Source: Zopfochytrium polystomum
Lineage: Eukaryota; Chytridiomycota; Chytridiomycetes; Chytridiales; Chytridiaceae
Assembly: GCA_025765615.1 (NCBI GenBank)
Contig: JAIVFJ010000119.1
Location: 1 to 64,000 of the forward strand
Length of the DNA stretch: 64,000 bases
Reading direction: 5' to 3'
Both the position numbers and the translations under genes were made by a program. Under the pieces are notes generated by a model that was given only the letters and a program-made list of their open reading frames with translations, had not been told where the DNA came from and did no database searches. Position 1 is the stretch's first letter. The number at the start of each line of letters is the position of its first letter. Shown here one piece after another: positions 28,001-37,572 of this stretch.

Positions 28001-28301
28001 GGACTGTGAACTGTGGTACTTGAATCTTTGACTGTGGGTTCTGTGAACAAGAGTCATGGCCATGACTGTGAGCTCTATGAGCTCTACTTGAATCTTGACT
28101 GTGAGCTGTGAACTGTGGAACTTGAGTCTTGGCTGGCTGTGAATCTTGAATCAAGGGCTTGAGACTTGGGGGCTTGACTTGAGTTTTGGGTGACTGTTCC
28201 GATTGGTGGAGGTTGGACTTGACCAGTGACCCAATCAATGGCAGGGTTCTGGGCTTGCAGCCATGGTAATCCCAGGATGACAGAGAATGTGGGTGAGCCA
28301 A
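25023..28301 (-). CDS. pol: Pol of copy 2: RT, RNase H, integrase, chromodomain
   Basis: The frame holds 1,092 codons, but the first ~60 overlap the protease frame and are probably not translated as written. In order: linker rich in SQ/HSQDSS; reverse transcriptase from about residue 150, with KIDLRGAYNLVRIKP, MPFGLTNAPAIFQ and the catalytic VIVYLDDILVFS; RNase H with FTLETDASDYALGAVLSQ and YSDHKNLTFF; integrase zinc region (HPGEHKTYEL ... CETCQRNK); core with Asp in SSISMDFIVKLPP, Asp in IVSDRGPQFRSQFW and Glu in HPQTDGQTERTNQ; GPF module GPFKILEQVNPVTFKLDLP; chromodomain EVEQILDAKWFGRTLKFLVK with WKGYSDADNTWEPE. All catalytic residues are present. The chromodomain suggests targeting to modified chromatin. 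Confidence 0.92.
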   Translation of the reverse strand: MAHPHSLSSWDYHGCKPRTLPLIGSLVKSNLHQSEQSPKTQVKPPSLKPLIQDSQPAKTQVPQFTAHSQDSSRAHRAHSHGHDSCSQNPQSKIQVPQFTVHIQDSSSTAHSLCQEQNSQSKIQESQFPVKNSSPTAEEHNNLDPSDLLLASKLPKEYLPYADVFSKTKADLLPAQRPYDCEIPLKDETCSPPFKPLYHLSPPEAKALQEYIEEMLNKGFIQPSKSPAGAPIFFVKKKDGGLRPCVDYRDLNEMTVKNRYPLPLISELLDKLSHARIFSKIDLRGAYNLVRIKPQDQWKTAFRCKYGHFEYLVMPFGLTNAPAIFQGMMNDIFRDILDLFVIVYLDDILVFSSDTASHMGHVKTVLERLRQHHLYAKLEKCEFHKTSIEFLGFIVSDKGISMAPDKIQTILEWKAPNSIKDVQSFLGFCNFYRTFIANYSAIAKPLTDLTKKTTKFEWTPAAEQAWLALKTATTSAPLLKHVDPLLPFTLETDASDYALGAVLSQPSSQDPSAPLHPVAYYSRKLNSAECNYTVHDKELLAIVEAFKFWRHYLAGSKNISVYSDHKNLTFFRARRLLKQRHARWAELLSEYDFKLCYSPGHLNTVADALSRRTDLAPEGGDGFTPPSKTHLSLLPDSVWAHAISKDPKPHKIQISQEEEKLEILKTRHDAATAGHPGEHKTYELVSRDFYWPGMRKYIKNYVSSCETCQRNKSSRHKPYGLLEPLPIAISPWSSISMDFIVKLPPSHGFDSILVVICRRTKLAHFIPCTENIDAQGTADLFLQHIFRLHGLPQSIVSDRGPQFRSQFWKALTAALGIKSQLSTAYHPQTDGQTERTNQTLEQYLRCYVSYQQDDWPTLLPLAEFALNNSLHSSTQLSPFFATYGFNPRGDLLGQETLSNVQAPAAASHLHKLKIISTFLDSTLKQAQEDASRFANTHRMDHDLAVGQQVWLLRKNLQTKRPSPKLDNLKLGPFKILEQVNPVTFKLDLPASMKIHPVFHVSLLEKFVANSIPGRVVPPPPPVEVEGEEEFEVEQILDAKWFGRTLKFLVKWKGYSDADNTWEPESNLTHCQDLLLEFKTRYPTKLQKRPKRGR

Positions 28302-28734
28302 GATCCAATACTTCCAGATTGACCATGGATGGTGGAAAGTCTTGGATGTGGAGGTTTAGCTTGGTTTCATGGCTGATTTCCTTGAACAGAGCATGATTGG
28401 CAAAGTGGACCTTGAGGGGTGTGGATTTCTTGATCGTAGGAATGGCACAAGACTTGGCAAGGGTGGCATCAATGATGTTGCAGGATGATCCAGAGTCTAT
28501 AAGGGCCTTGGTTGTGATGGTTGACTTGGGTGAGAGTTGAATCTTGACATCCATGGTGAGTTGGTGGGGCTTGGAATGTGAGGTGTTTGTGGTGCTGGTG
28601 GTGGTGATGAAACAGGGGCAGCTTGGAGGAGGGTCCAGGGAATTGCCCCTCAGTGAGCCTGGACCTGGGAGTTTGGGTGCTTCTTCCTTGGGCAGTCCTT
28701 GACAGCATGCTCCTTGGAGCCACAGTAAAAACAC
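28084..28734 (-). CDS. pol: protease segment of copy 2 pol
   Basis: This frame lies -1 to gag and is entered through the CCCAAAC heptamer. Retropepsin motif ALIDSGSSCNIIDATLA, then VILGLPWLQAQNPAIDW, typical of gypsy proteases. It runs out at 28,084 because the linker carries indels relative to copy 1 that do not sum to a multiple of three, so RT lies in another frame (the same phase as gag). Confidence 0.85.
   Translation of the reverse strand: MFLLWLQGACCQGLPKEEAPKLPGPGSLRGNSLDPPPSCPCFITTTSTTNTSHSKPHQLTMDVKIQLSPKSTITTKALIDSGSSCNIIDATLAKSCAIPTIKKSTPLKVHFANHALFKEISHETKLNLHIQDFPPSMVNLEVLDLGSPTFSVILGLPWLQAQNPAIDWVTGQVQPPPIGTVTQNSSQAPKSQALDSRFTASQDSSSTVHSSQSRFK
28613..28677 (-). promoter_or_regulatory. 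programmed -1 frameshift signal of copy 2
   Basis: Minus-strand CCCAAAC at 28,677-28,671, stem 1 at 28,665-28,658 with 28,639-28,632, and the loop AGGGGCA with a downstream TGCCCCT, all as in copy 1. Confidence 0.8.
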
Positions 28735-29573
28735 AGTCCCTGCTGGGCCCTCCTTGTTTTCTCCTCTTGGCTCAGAGGACCCTTAGGAAGTGTCTCAACT
28801 GCATCCACTTGCATGGGTTCAGGAACTGTGAGAGCTTGAGGAACTGGGGTAGGTCTTGATGTAGTTCCTACTTGTCTTTGCTTCAGCCTCTTGGAGTAGA
28901 GTCTGTTGTCAATCTTGATGGCAAGGAGAATGTACTCTTCCAAGGTCTCAGGGATGTGCAGAGACTGGGAGAGCATGTCTTGGATAGACTCATGGAGACC
29001 ATCATGGTACAGCTCCATCAGAGCTGCATCATTGTATCCAGAGTCTCTGGCTAGTTGCTTGAATTGGTTGGTGTAGGCCACACAAGATTGCTTTCCTTGC
29101 TTGATATGCTTGAGCTTGGATCTTGCTGTCCAAGATGCGTAGGGGTCACCAAAGGTAGCTTCCAGCCCCTCCCAGAGCTCTTGCAGGGTGGTGGGTGTGC
29201 TTGGGAGAGATCTGTACCATGATTGAGCTTGACCAGACAGGAGGGTGCTTGTGAAAAGAACCTTGACTTGCTCACTGGGAAATCTTGAAGGTTGGAGAAG
29301 GATGACATTCTCCACAGTGGCCATGAAGTTCCTAAGGTCTTTGGCCAGCCCAGTGAACTTGTCAGGGCTGGGAACCTTGGGCTCTCTTGCTTGGTTGGCT
29401 TGAGGCAGGGGAAGAGCTTGATGTTCTTGTTGGTGAAGTTGTTGTTGAAGCTGGTGCTGCTGGTGAAGGACTTGTTCTTGAAGTTGGTGTGTCTGTCTTG
29501 AGAGGGCTTGTAATTGGTCCATCAAGGCTTGGAAGGCAGTTGCATCAGGGAAGGTGTTGTTTGGGTCAGACAT
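28650..29573 (-). CDS. gag: Gag polyprotein of chromovirus copy 2
   Basis: 307 aa, almost identical to copy 1 (for example LPKGPL where copy 1 has LLKGPL). It has the Gln-rich N-terminus, capsid region and CCHC knuckle CFYCGSKEHAVKDC. The frame is intact, with the frameshift signal at its end. Confidence 0.92.
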   Translation of the reverse strand: MSDPNNTFPDATAFQALMDQLQALSRQTHQLQEQVLHQQHQLQQQLHQQEHQALPLPQANQAREPKVPSPDKFTGLAKDLRNFMATVENVILLQPSRFPSEQVKVLFTSTLLSGQAQSWYRSLPSTPTTLQELWEGLEATFGDPYASWTARSKLKHIKQGKQSCVAYTNQFKQLARDSGYNDAALMELYHDGLHESIQDMLSQSLHIPETLEEYILLAIKIDNRLYSKRLKQRQVGTTSRPTPVPQALTVPEPMQVDAVETLPKGPLSQEEKTRRAQQGLCFYCGSKEHAVKDCPRKKHPNSQVQAH

Positions 29574-29613
29574 GATGGCAGAGAGTAGTGGGAGAGGGTG
29601 AAGTGAATTATGA

Positions 29614-30100
29614 TGTCAGGAACAGGGCAGGACAGGACAAGGCAGACAAGGAACTGAGAGGAGTGATGATTGTATTGGAAACAATAATTCACTTGAGGGA
29701 TGGGACAGGTCCCCCATCCCCCTTTTATACCTTTTGAGAGTGTTCCTTGTCAAGACTCCAAGAAAGTTCCAGAAAGAGCAATTAGTAATACAATGATACC
29801 AATGATACCAATGACAACAAGACAAGTCAGGAAAGCAAAGAAGGTTCCAGAAGGTTCCACAAGGTTCCATGAAGGAATGTTCTAGAAGGTTCCAGAAGGT
29901 TCCAGAAGGTTCCATGAAGGAATGTTCTAGAAGGTTCCAGAGGTTCCAGAAGGTTCCATGAAGGAATGTTCTAGAAGGTTCCAGAAGGTTCCAGAAGGTT
30001 CCATGAAGGAATGTTCTAGAAGGTTCCAGAAGGTTCCAGAAGGTTCCATGAAGGAATGTTCTAGAAGGTTCCAGAGGTTTCCAGAGGGTGATTCATAACA
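29614..30100 (-). repeat. 5' LTR of chromovirus copy 2, long variant
   Basis: 487 bp. About 29,845-30,090 consists of tandem heat-shock-element units, one more than in copy 1. TATA and the AAGTGAATTAT start (29,694-29,684) are conserved, with the matching PBS at 29,611-29,601. Confidence 0.9.
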
Positions 30101-31872
30101 ATTGGTATCTGTGAGACTGTGCTCTCTCAATCCTCACCCTGGGCTATGGGTGGCAAATAGAGCAATGACCTAAATACCAATCCTGAAAAGTGAAAAAGGG
30201 CAAAAAGGAGATGTCTAGGGGTCACTAGACAGGACAATGTATTTGGAGTCTTAAGAAGCCCAAGAAACACAAAGAACTCTCTTACTACACACAAAGAGAA
30301 GACTCTCACACTCAGACCAAAGGCAACTGTGAAAAGGTGGCACACTAGCAAAGAATGTGCAGGGTTCTCTGGTCCATGACACAGAGTGGGCCCAATGGGA
30401 GGCAAAAGCCAAAGCCAAAGGGGACTGGGAAATCCGGTAACAATGCTGGAGGCGCAAGATGCAGCAAGCTCCAGGGAGCGGCACTAAGTGCAGCACTCCA
30501 ATCCAACTGAAGAAGACAAGAGAGTGGGGAGGAAAGTGGCCAGACCCTGGTCTGTTGGAGCCACCACCATGGAGCAAGGCTCCCTCTCTGTCAAAGAGAA
30601 GCCCTAAGTTGGAGGGGGTTGGACACAGAGGGCAAACACAAGGAACAGTTAGTGTGCAGAGGTGTCTGTTGAATTAAATCAGAACTGTTTTCCACTTAAC
30701 AGAACCAGACACAACTTGTCTCACTCCAAGGAGAAGTTCCAACTCAATCCAAGGAGGGGGCACACAGGGGTGGGAGACAGTGGGACTCTTCTTACTTCAT
30801 CCTACTACGACACAGACATCTGCTTCACCAAGCCAGAGGAATTCCCTATCTTAGAAGCAAGGAAGGTTAACACCCACTCCCTCACCCAAATGTGGCACCA
30901 TGACATCACAGGCATTAATCTGAGAGAAAGAAGGTCTGAACCCAGTGAAGACAGGCCCACCAGAGGCCACAGGAGCCAACAACCAGGGAGGAGGGGGCAT
31001 ACCTGAGAGACCATTCCTGCAGCAGTACCTGACCAGCCAGCTCATTCATATCACCTTGAGAGACCTGGATTTGACTAGATGTATTGACAGGAACCTAGAG
31101 GCACCACCACAGAGGTCACGTGACTAGAGAGCAGAAGAACATCTTCTTACATCAGCGAAGAAGTGTGAAGAATAATATATAAAAAATGTTCAAAAAAATC
31201 ATATAATGTGTTGGAGAGAAAAGTGGTGCAAATGTACAATGGAGTAAGTCAAGTCTAACGACAAAATACAATTGAAAATGTTAGCCCAAGTGGCATGGGA
31301 ATTATGTATGTCTGGGATGGGCGGCCCTTTTCAAAGTTCATGGTTTTTTGGTCTAGATTCCACATCAGTACCTCCATACCATCTTGCTGGATCTATCCTT
31401 ACAATGTGGCTGCTTCTCCTAAGCCAACTATAGAGTGGCATTGGGAGAAAATGAAAAAGAAAGAAGGAGGAGAAGAAAAATGTTAGGAGAAAAGTGGCAG
31501 GAAGGAAGAATGAAAAATTACTGACGACGAGGCACTGACAAGGAAGAAAAGTTAAGAGATAAGCAGCGTTTACAAGATTACGTACACATACAGACAAGAG
31601 GGCTCTCAAGTTACATTGACCCTAATTGTAACTCAAGAACTATGGGAGCTCTTTTCACCATCAAAGAAGTTGAGATTGCAAATAGAGTGGGAAACTTGGC
31701 AAGTTGACACATTGTCCAAAAATCAAGGCTGCATAGTAGAAAGTTTTAGAAAAACTATAGAGACAACTGGAATTGATTCCTTGTTCAGATAAAGTTGCGT
31801 ACTACACAGAAAGGAAAGTGATGTGTCATGCGTCTCATAGTAAAGTAAGAGCTCATGGATGTAAACGAAGAG
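30101..31872. other. no supported gene; module B remnant
   Basis: After ATTGGTATC of the old LTR the sequence is unfamiliar and has no long frame. GTCACGTGAC stands at 31,116-31,125. From about 31,165 the AT-rich module B text returns (AATAATATATAAAAAATGTT, then GGTGCAAATGTACAATGG, then GTCTGGGATGGGCGG at about 31,310). 31,480-31,870 shows no gene. Confidence 0.45.
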
Positions 31873-32232
31873 TGTTAGGCTGAAAGTTAGCAGCAAGAGG
31901 CAAAAAGACAGTCCCAAACCTTTTGTGACTCTCAGTTAACGTTCTACACGATGCCCATGGAGAGAGCAAGCAGACCCAAGCGCTGGCTTGCGCTGTTGAC
32001 AAATACTCGGCGTAAATCATGGAATGGAAACCCACTGTAGACAGTTTTTCTCCTCCTCTGCTCAAGTGGATAATATAGGAGAGGATTTTACCCTGCGCCA
32101 GTCACACTCACCCAGCAACCATCATTCCTTATCTTATCAATACTTCATAACAGAGTTTTTTTTCTCTTTCTCTCCAAGTTGGGTGAAGGGCCACCCGCAA
32201 ACACACTCCATCACTCAGATGGACTGTTTACA
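31873..32232 (+). repeat. dispersed repeat R, copy D
   Basis: TGTTAGGCTGAAAGTTAGC through CTTCATAACAGAG, the CT-rich stretch and GGACTGTTTACA. Collinear with 5,806-6,220 with small deletions. Confidence 0.7.
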
Positions 32233-32892
32233 AGAGGATAAAATTTGAAAGACGTTTTGACTCTGATTAATTGGAGAAGAAGAAAAAAAAAGAAAAAAAA
32301 AGGTACCCCTTCTCAACTTTGGCCACCCAATTAAGCAGACTTGAAGTATTCGCGTTACTCGACTGGCCATGCATTTCTTGAGGTTTTGTCTTCTGAAGAT
32401 GCCAGGGAATTTACCAAAGGAGAAACTTGAATATGATGTTCCGATTTTTGCATGGACCTGTTTTCAGGTTTTTAAATGAAAACACTCACCCGTCTCGCCT
32501 CTTTTGAACACGCTGTTCCTTCATGCTAATGTCTCTCAATTGCAGGTGTAACTCAGTCGAGAGGTCAAATACTTCACTTAGGAGGGTTGAAAGGGTTCAG
32601 GAATTTGACTAAATTGCGTAAATCTTGGGTTCAAGTTCCTGTGGCCTCTTTGCTTGACTGTTTGTCCTGGCCACCACACTACACCTCCAACACAGGCAAA
32701 GAAAAGCAAAGGCAGCCGCCAGGTCAGAGTCAGCAACGGGATGCCATAAAAACCCTCCACTCGGACGTATCTTTTTTCTCTTGTTTCTTTCTTATCCATC
32801 ATCGTGAGGACGCGGCCAGCACCAAGGCACACAGAACAGACACGCGCACACACTTCGGGCGAATCGGATATTTATGTATGAGACAGAGAGAG

Positions 32893-32942
<50 letters not shown>

Positions 32943-33612
32943 GAGGGGAGGGGAGAGGACGAGGGAGAAGATATGGAGACCGCGTCGCATGCATCAAGTC
33001 CAACCACCACCAGGGGAAAAAAAAAAAAAAAAAAAAAAAAAAAATCGAAAGAAAGAAATGGGGAGGACTTAATAACGCTGCCGCCTCCGACTCCTCCGCG
33101 GCCGAAATCGCCGCCTCCGCCTCCTCCGCACTTCCATTGAACCCCAGCAAACACCCAACCGTGCGCGCTCGAGTACTACAAACATAAATGGAGCGCACGT
33201 AGATGGATAAATGGATGGATAGATGGATCCTTGCCGACAATGGATAAAGAAGCAGGGTTGATTTAAAGTTTTTGGGGACGTGTAGCAAGACAAAGGGGCA
33301 ACACAAGCTGGCTGGTTTTTGGGAGGGGAGGGGAGGGGAGCAAAGAAGTGGCAGTGGAGAGGGTGTTGCGTGCGCGATTCTAAAAGGAGGCCATGTTTTT
33401 TGTTCGAGTGAATGAGGCAGTGGAGATTGGATAACGAGGCGGGAGCGAACGAGGTATAATGGCGGGGCGGGAAAGCAAGTGGCTGGGGTGCGCACGTCCC
33501 TCGCACCTTCTCAAATCTCGCCGAGAGCCCCACACACGAAAATAAGAAGATAAATCACGCTCCCCCCTCTCCCTCACCATTAAAGTCAAACTGTTTCACC
33601 CCGCCGTAGGCC
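32233..33612. other. intergenic, simple repeats, no supported gene
   Basis: GA microsatellite at about 32,883-32,945, a 25-nt A tract from about 33,019, and a GGATGGATAGATGGAT stretch at about 33,200-33,230. Long frames here are low-complexity shadows of these repeats. The left part is the border of the repeat-rich half. The right part should hold the 3' UTR of the F-box gene. Confidence 0.5.
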
Positions 33613-36524
33613 TCAATTATTGTTAAACATGCCTCTTTCCGAAATATTGCTCCACCACGACGACAGCCGCCGCGACAGCCCGTCGCGCGCGGCGCGGCTG
33701 ATCGACAGCCGTCGCTGCGACTGCGTGCTGCTGCTGCTGCCGCCACCACCTGCCGCGCGAGGCATAGTGGAGGCCCGCTCGCCGCCCCCGCCGCTGCCAA
33801 AGTCCTCGTCGCCGACCACGCCGTCGTCCGCCTCGTCGTCCTGCGTCGTCGCCTCGCCGTCGTCGCCCCCGTTCGTGCGGCCGTCGTCCGCAGTCGTCTC
33901 TGGCGCGTCAGACAGCCCGCCAGCGTCAACGTCCGTGTCCTCATTGACAGCGCCACCGCCGCCGCCGCCGGTCGCCGACGCCGGCGACGCCGGCACGCCC
34001 CCTTCGCCGTCGCTCCCGGGCTCCTGCGTCATCGCCGTCGTCGCCGCAGTCGTCCGCGGCGACCGGACTCTCAGACCGGTCCCTGACGCTGACCCCGACG
34101 CCCCCGACGCCGCTCCAGACGCCGAGCCACCAGAGCCACCGCTGTGGCTCGCCGGCGGCGCAGAGTGCTGCCTCGGCGCGTACTGTCGCCGCCGGCCGCG
34201 CAGCGAGCTGCTCGACGTGCGACCGCCAACCACCACCGACCCGCGGAATCGACTGGGGCCGCCGCCACCGCCGCCGGCGCCGCCCACTCCGCCGCTCCGT
34301 CCCACGGTGGCGCCGTACATGAGACCCATGACGGTCGGGCTCGCCCCCGCCCCCGCGCTGGGGATCGGCGGGTTCACTATAAAGTTGGAGCACAGGTCCG
34401 TGACAAAGTCCCTGGCCTCGTCCAAAAACTTGAGCGCGTCGTCCGGCGGCCGCGATATCCTGTACGCGCCGCCGCGGGGGCCGCCCTCGAGCTGCGTCGT
34501 CCGCATCCGGTGGTCCCACTCCTCATTGTCCACAATCTCGTCCCGCAACGCCTTGACCCACACCTCGCGCGCTTGCGGCGTGAGCACGTTGGATGCGGCG
34601 GCGGCTGCTGTTGCCGCTGCCGCCGCCGCAGCAGCCGACGGAATGCTGGGTGGTTCCGAGGGTGGCGGTGACGCCCCCGACTCTGCCACTGAAAAGCCGC
34701 CGCCGCCGCCCTCTGCTTGCATGGCCTGAGCTTTGGCGGCGGCAGCGGCGACGGCGGCAGCGACAAGCTCCTTTGCGTATTCCTTCGCCGCCGTGACAAC
34801 CTGCGATCGCATGACTTTGAGAAGGTGAAGCGCGTTCGCCGTCATGTCGCGGTGGAGCACTCTGCACGCGAGAATCTTGACGTGGCGAGGACGAAACTGA
34901 ACGCCCGCGTCCAAGTACACGTCGTGAAGTGCGTGAAGGTCGCGTTCGGCCGCCGCTCTGCTCAACGCGTCTAGTTTTCACCGCAAAAAGGGTTTATATA
35001 AAAAAAATTTTCCAAAAAAAAAGGCAAGCCTCACCGTCAAAACACGCCATAGTAAAGCGATGCGCCGGGCCGTAGACCCGCAGAATCCAGATCCAGACGG
35101 GGCACGGGTTCGCCTTCATGTAACACCGCGTCGCCGGGAATGAGTCGGGCAGGTCGGATGGGGCGCCCGGGATGCGAAACAGTGCCGTCTCCATAACGTC
35201 CTCCGAGACCGGAAACGCATTCACGATAAAGTCGACGGCCTCGGGGCTGAATACCCAGCCGCGGATGGTTGGGCCAAAAATGTCAATGACAGTCTCTTCG
35301 GCCAGGCGCTGCAACCGTTCCTGGGGCACGCGGAGACGTAAAATGTCTAGGGTCGACTGCCGCGCCATCTGGACCCCCTTTTTAATAACGGGTCCAGTGA
35401 GCTCAAATCCAACAGACAAGTATGATTGCAAGATAGCGTCGGTGAGGTCGGTTCGCCACAATACTTTTTCCAAAATGAGGTCGTTCACAAAAGGTAGCTC
35501 CAGTCCGTTTTCCACCAATGACTTGACAATAGAAAGATCCAGCTTTGATACCAACTTATGCGAAAGGTGCGCGCACAAAAAAAAAAGGTTGGTGAGCATA
35601 CGCAAGGCAAACATCAAAGATTTCACTACTAAAGCACGCACATAGACAGTCTCGTCGACAGGCGAGCCCAGCCCCCGAACTGGGACGAATAGATACTGCT
35701 GCACCAGCGTTCGGATGGTTTCGATTGCTTCGGCTGCAGCTAGTGTTGACCCGTATAGCGTTCGCTCAAAGCGGGCAACGTCCTACAAAAAGAGATGCGG
35801 GTCGATCGCGCACGTGTGTGTCAATGGGTGTGACGAGAAAAAAAAAGAAAGAGAGAGAGAGAGGAACGTACGTCCTCCTTGAAATCTGCATTGTAGCCGT
35901 AAACTTTGAAGCCCATCGTGATGAAAAACACAAAGATAGCCGCAGAGACGGGGCGCCGTGTGCGATCGAGCCGGTGATACTTGAAGAGTATCGTGGGCGG
36001 TGGGCGGTGGGGGAACACGTCAGTTCTCTCTTCGTTATTGGATCCAGAAATAAATAAAAATAAGAAAAATAAAAATAAAAGTTCCCACCTCCTTGTCGAC
36101 TAGCTGCACGAGAAACCGCGGCAGGCCGCACCCCGCCGCAATCATCAGCTTGCCGACCTATACAGTGTGTGTGTGTGTGTGGTCAGTAAAAGGAAAGGAC
36201 CAAGATATTGTTTGTCAGTCCACATCCAGTCAGTCAGTCAGGTGGAATGGCGCAAAGCACAATCCGTCCCCGTCTCGTCAACGACGCCACCGTCCTTCCT
36301 CCTTCTCCTCTCACCTCGGTCGACAAGACTCCGCGGTGCGCTCTAAACGCAAAGTAGAGCGCGAGGGGCTTCCCGTACCGCGAGACCAGCCAGGCCGCGC
36401 GGGCGTGCGGGTCGCCGGAGATCGCGCGGAACTTCCGCGAAACGAGCGAAAACTGATGCGGCGACGCCACGTCGAGGTGGCTAAAGACTCGCGTCCACAC
36501 CTCGTGCGGGAAGGGCGCTTGCAT
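33613..36524 (-). CDS. F-box protein, five exons, 830 aa
   Basis: Exons: 36,524-36,315; 36,157-36,089; 35,979-35,872; 35,782-35,035; 34,970-33,613. All junctions are GT-AG and phases add up exactly (2,493 nt). The N-terminus MQAPFPHEVWTRVFSHLDVA, then SPHQFSLVSRKFRAISGD, is an F-box, so the protein should be the substrate receptor of an SCF ubiquitin ligase. Exon 4 is helical and armadillo-like in feel (PFVNDLILEKVLWRTDLTDA, VPQERLQRLAEETVIDIFGP) with no named domain. Exon 5 carries Ala, Gly and Ser/Thr-rich low-complexity tails and ends SNISERGMFNNN. It is divergent from the helicase 4.7 kb away. Confidence 0.78.
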
Positions 36525-37540
36525 ATTTTTTTTTTTTTTTGGCTGCGGCTTTGCTTTCCTTGATTCTTTTTTCTGTTTTTATTGGTTGGGGGAGTGTGGG
36601 TCTTGCTTGCTTGGCAGGGAAGAAGCGGGTGGGAATTTGGAGAAGGAAGGTTGAGGTGGGAAAAAGGGGGGGAGGGGCTGTTGAGCTATGAGGCTTAGTT
36701 TTGGTGGGAGAGGATCCGGATGCCCTGTCCGAAACAAGAGAAAAAAGATGAGAGGGGCCCACTTCCAAGCAAGACAATCAAGATTAAAAAAAAAGGGAAA
36801 AGCTGGTCCGAGCCAGCAGCCCTTTACCGACGACGGATCCTTCAAGCGTTGCTCTCGCTGCTGCTTGGGGGGGGTGGGCGAGAAGCAGTTGCCTGCCCGC
36901 CAGGCGTGTGTCGTTGCGTGTCGGTCAGGCAAGCCCGAAAGAATCACAAAAGACAGTGGACTACAGCCGTCGCCGTGCCCTGGTCGAAGCCGACAACCCC
37001 CTGACTGAGTGCCCGCGCCTGCTGCTGCTGGTGTGTGGTGTGTGTTGGGGTTTTGGCGGATCAGAGTCTTCGAATCACCCTCGTTTGGGGGAAGGTGGGG
37101 GCGTTGGCCGAGACGAAACGCTCGAGTGAGGGGTAGGTGCTGGGCTGTGGGGCTGACGGTGGGTGGTGTGTGGTTGGGGGGTGGTTGGGTTGGTGCTTGA
37201 GGTGGTGGTGCCAAGTTCCCAGAAGCGCCAAGCTGACTTTGCTGTTGGAAACAAGCGGGAATGCCATCAGAGGGAGGAGGGTGGGTTGCAAGAGTAGAGT
37301 CGCGGAGTCGGCGGGAGGGAGCCCCGTCCGTCCGCTGATATTCGATCTACTTCGTCTTACCGCCTTCCGCCGTCGCCGCCGTCAAAGTCAACGTCGACCA
37401 AGCTGTATTCGTTCTTTTTTTTTTGTGAGTGTGAGAGAGTGTGTGGGTGGGTGTTGTTGTTGTGCGGTTCCAAAGTCCGCTTTCGTCCCCAGTTTTTTAT
37501 GATCACACACACACACACACTCTCTCTCTCTCTCTGTCTC

Positions 37541-37572
<32 letters not shown>

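Larger units (their letters stand above)
24670..30100 (-). mobile_element. Ty3/gypsy chromovirus copy 2, near full length
   Basis: 5,431 bp on the minus strand with a 5' LTR of 487 bp (30,100-29,614) and a 3' LTR of 353 bp (25,022-24,670). The LTRs differ mainly in the number of tandem heat-shock units. The target duplication ATTGG is perfect. PBS, gag, frameshift signal, protease, RT, RNase H, integrase, chromodomain and PPT are all present. One extra frame break lies in the Ser/Gln-rich linker between protease and RT (about 28,150), compared with copy 1, where the linker is open. It would be autonomous only if that break were bypassed. It is nested in an older LTR of the same family. Confidence 0.93.

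Noticed and set aside
32610..32660. possible tRNA (GGTTCAAGTTCC word)
   Set aside because: No A box and no acceptor or anticodon stems could be folded around it.
33620..34729. 369-codon plus-strand ORF
   Set aside because: Shadow of the GC-rich last exon of the minus-strand F-box gene.
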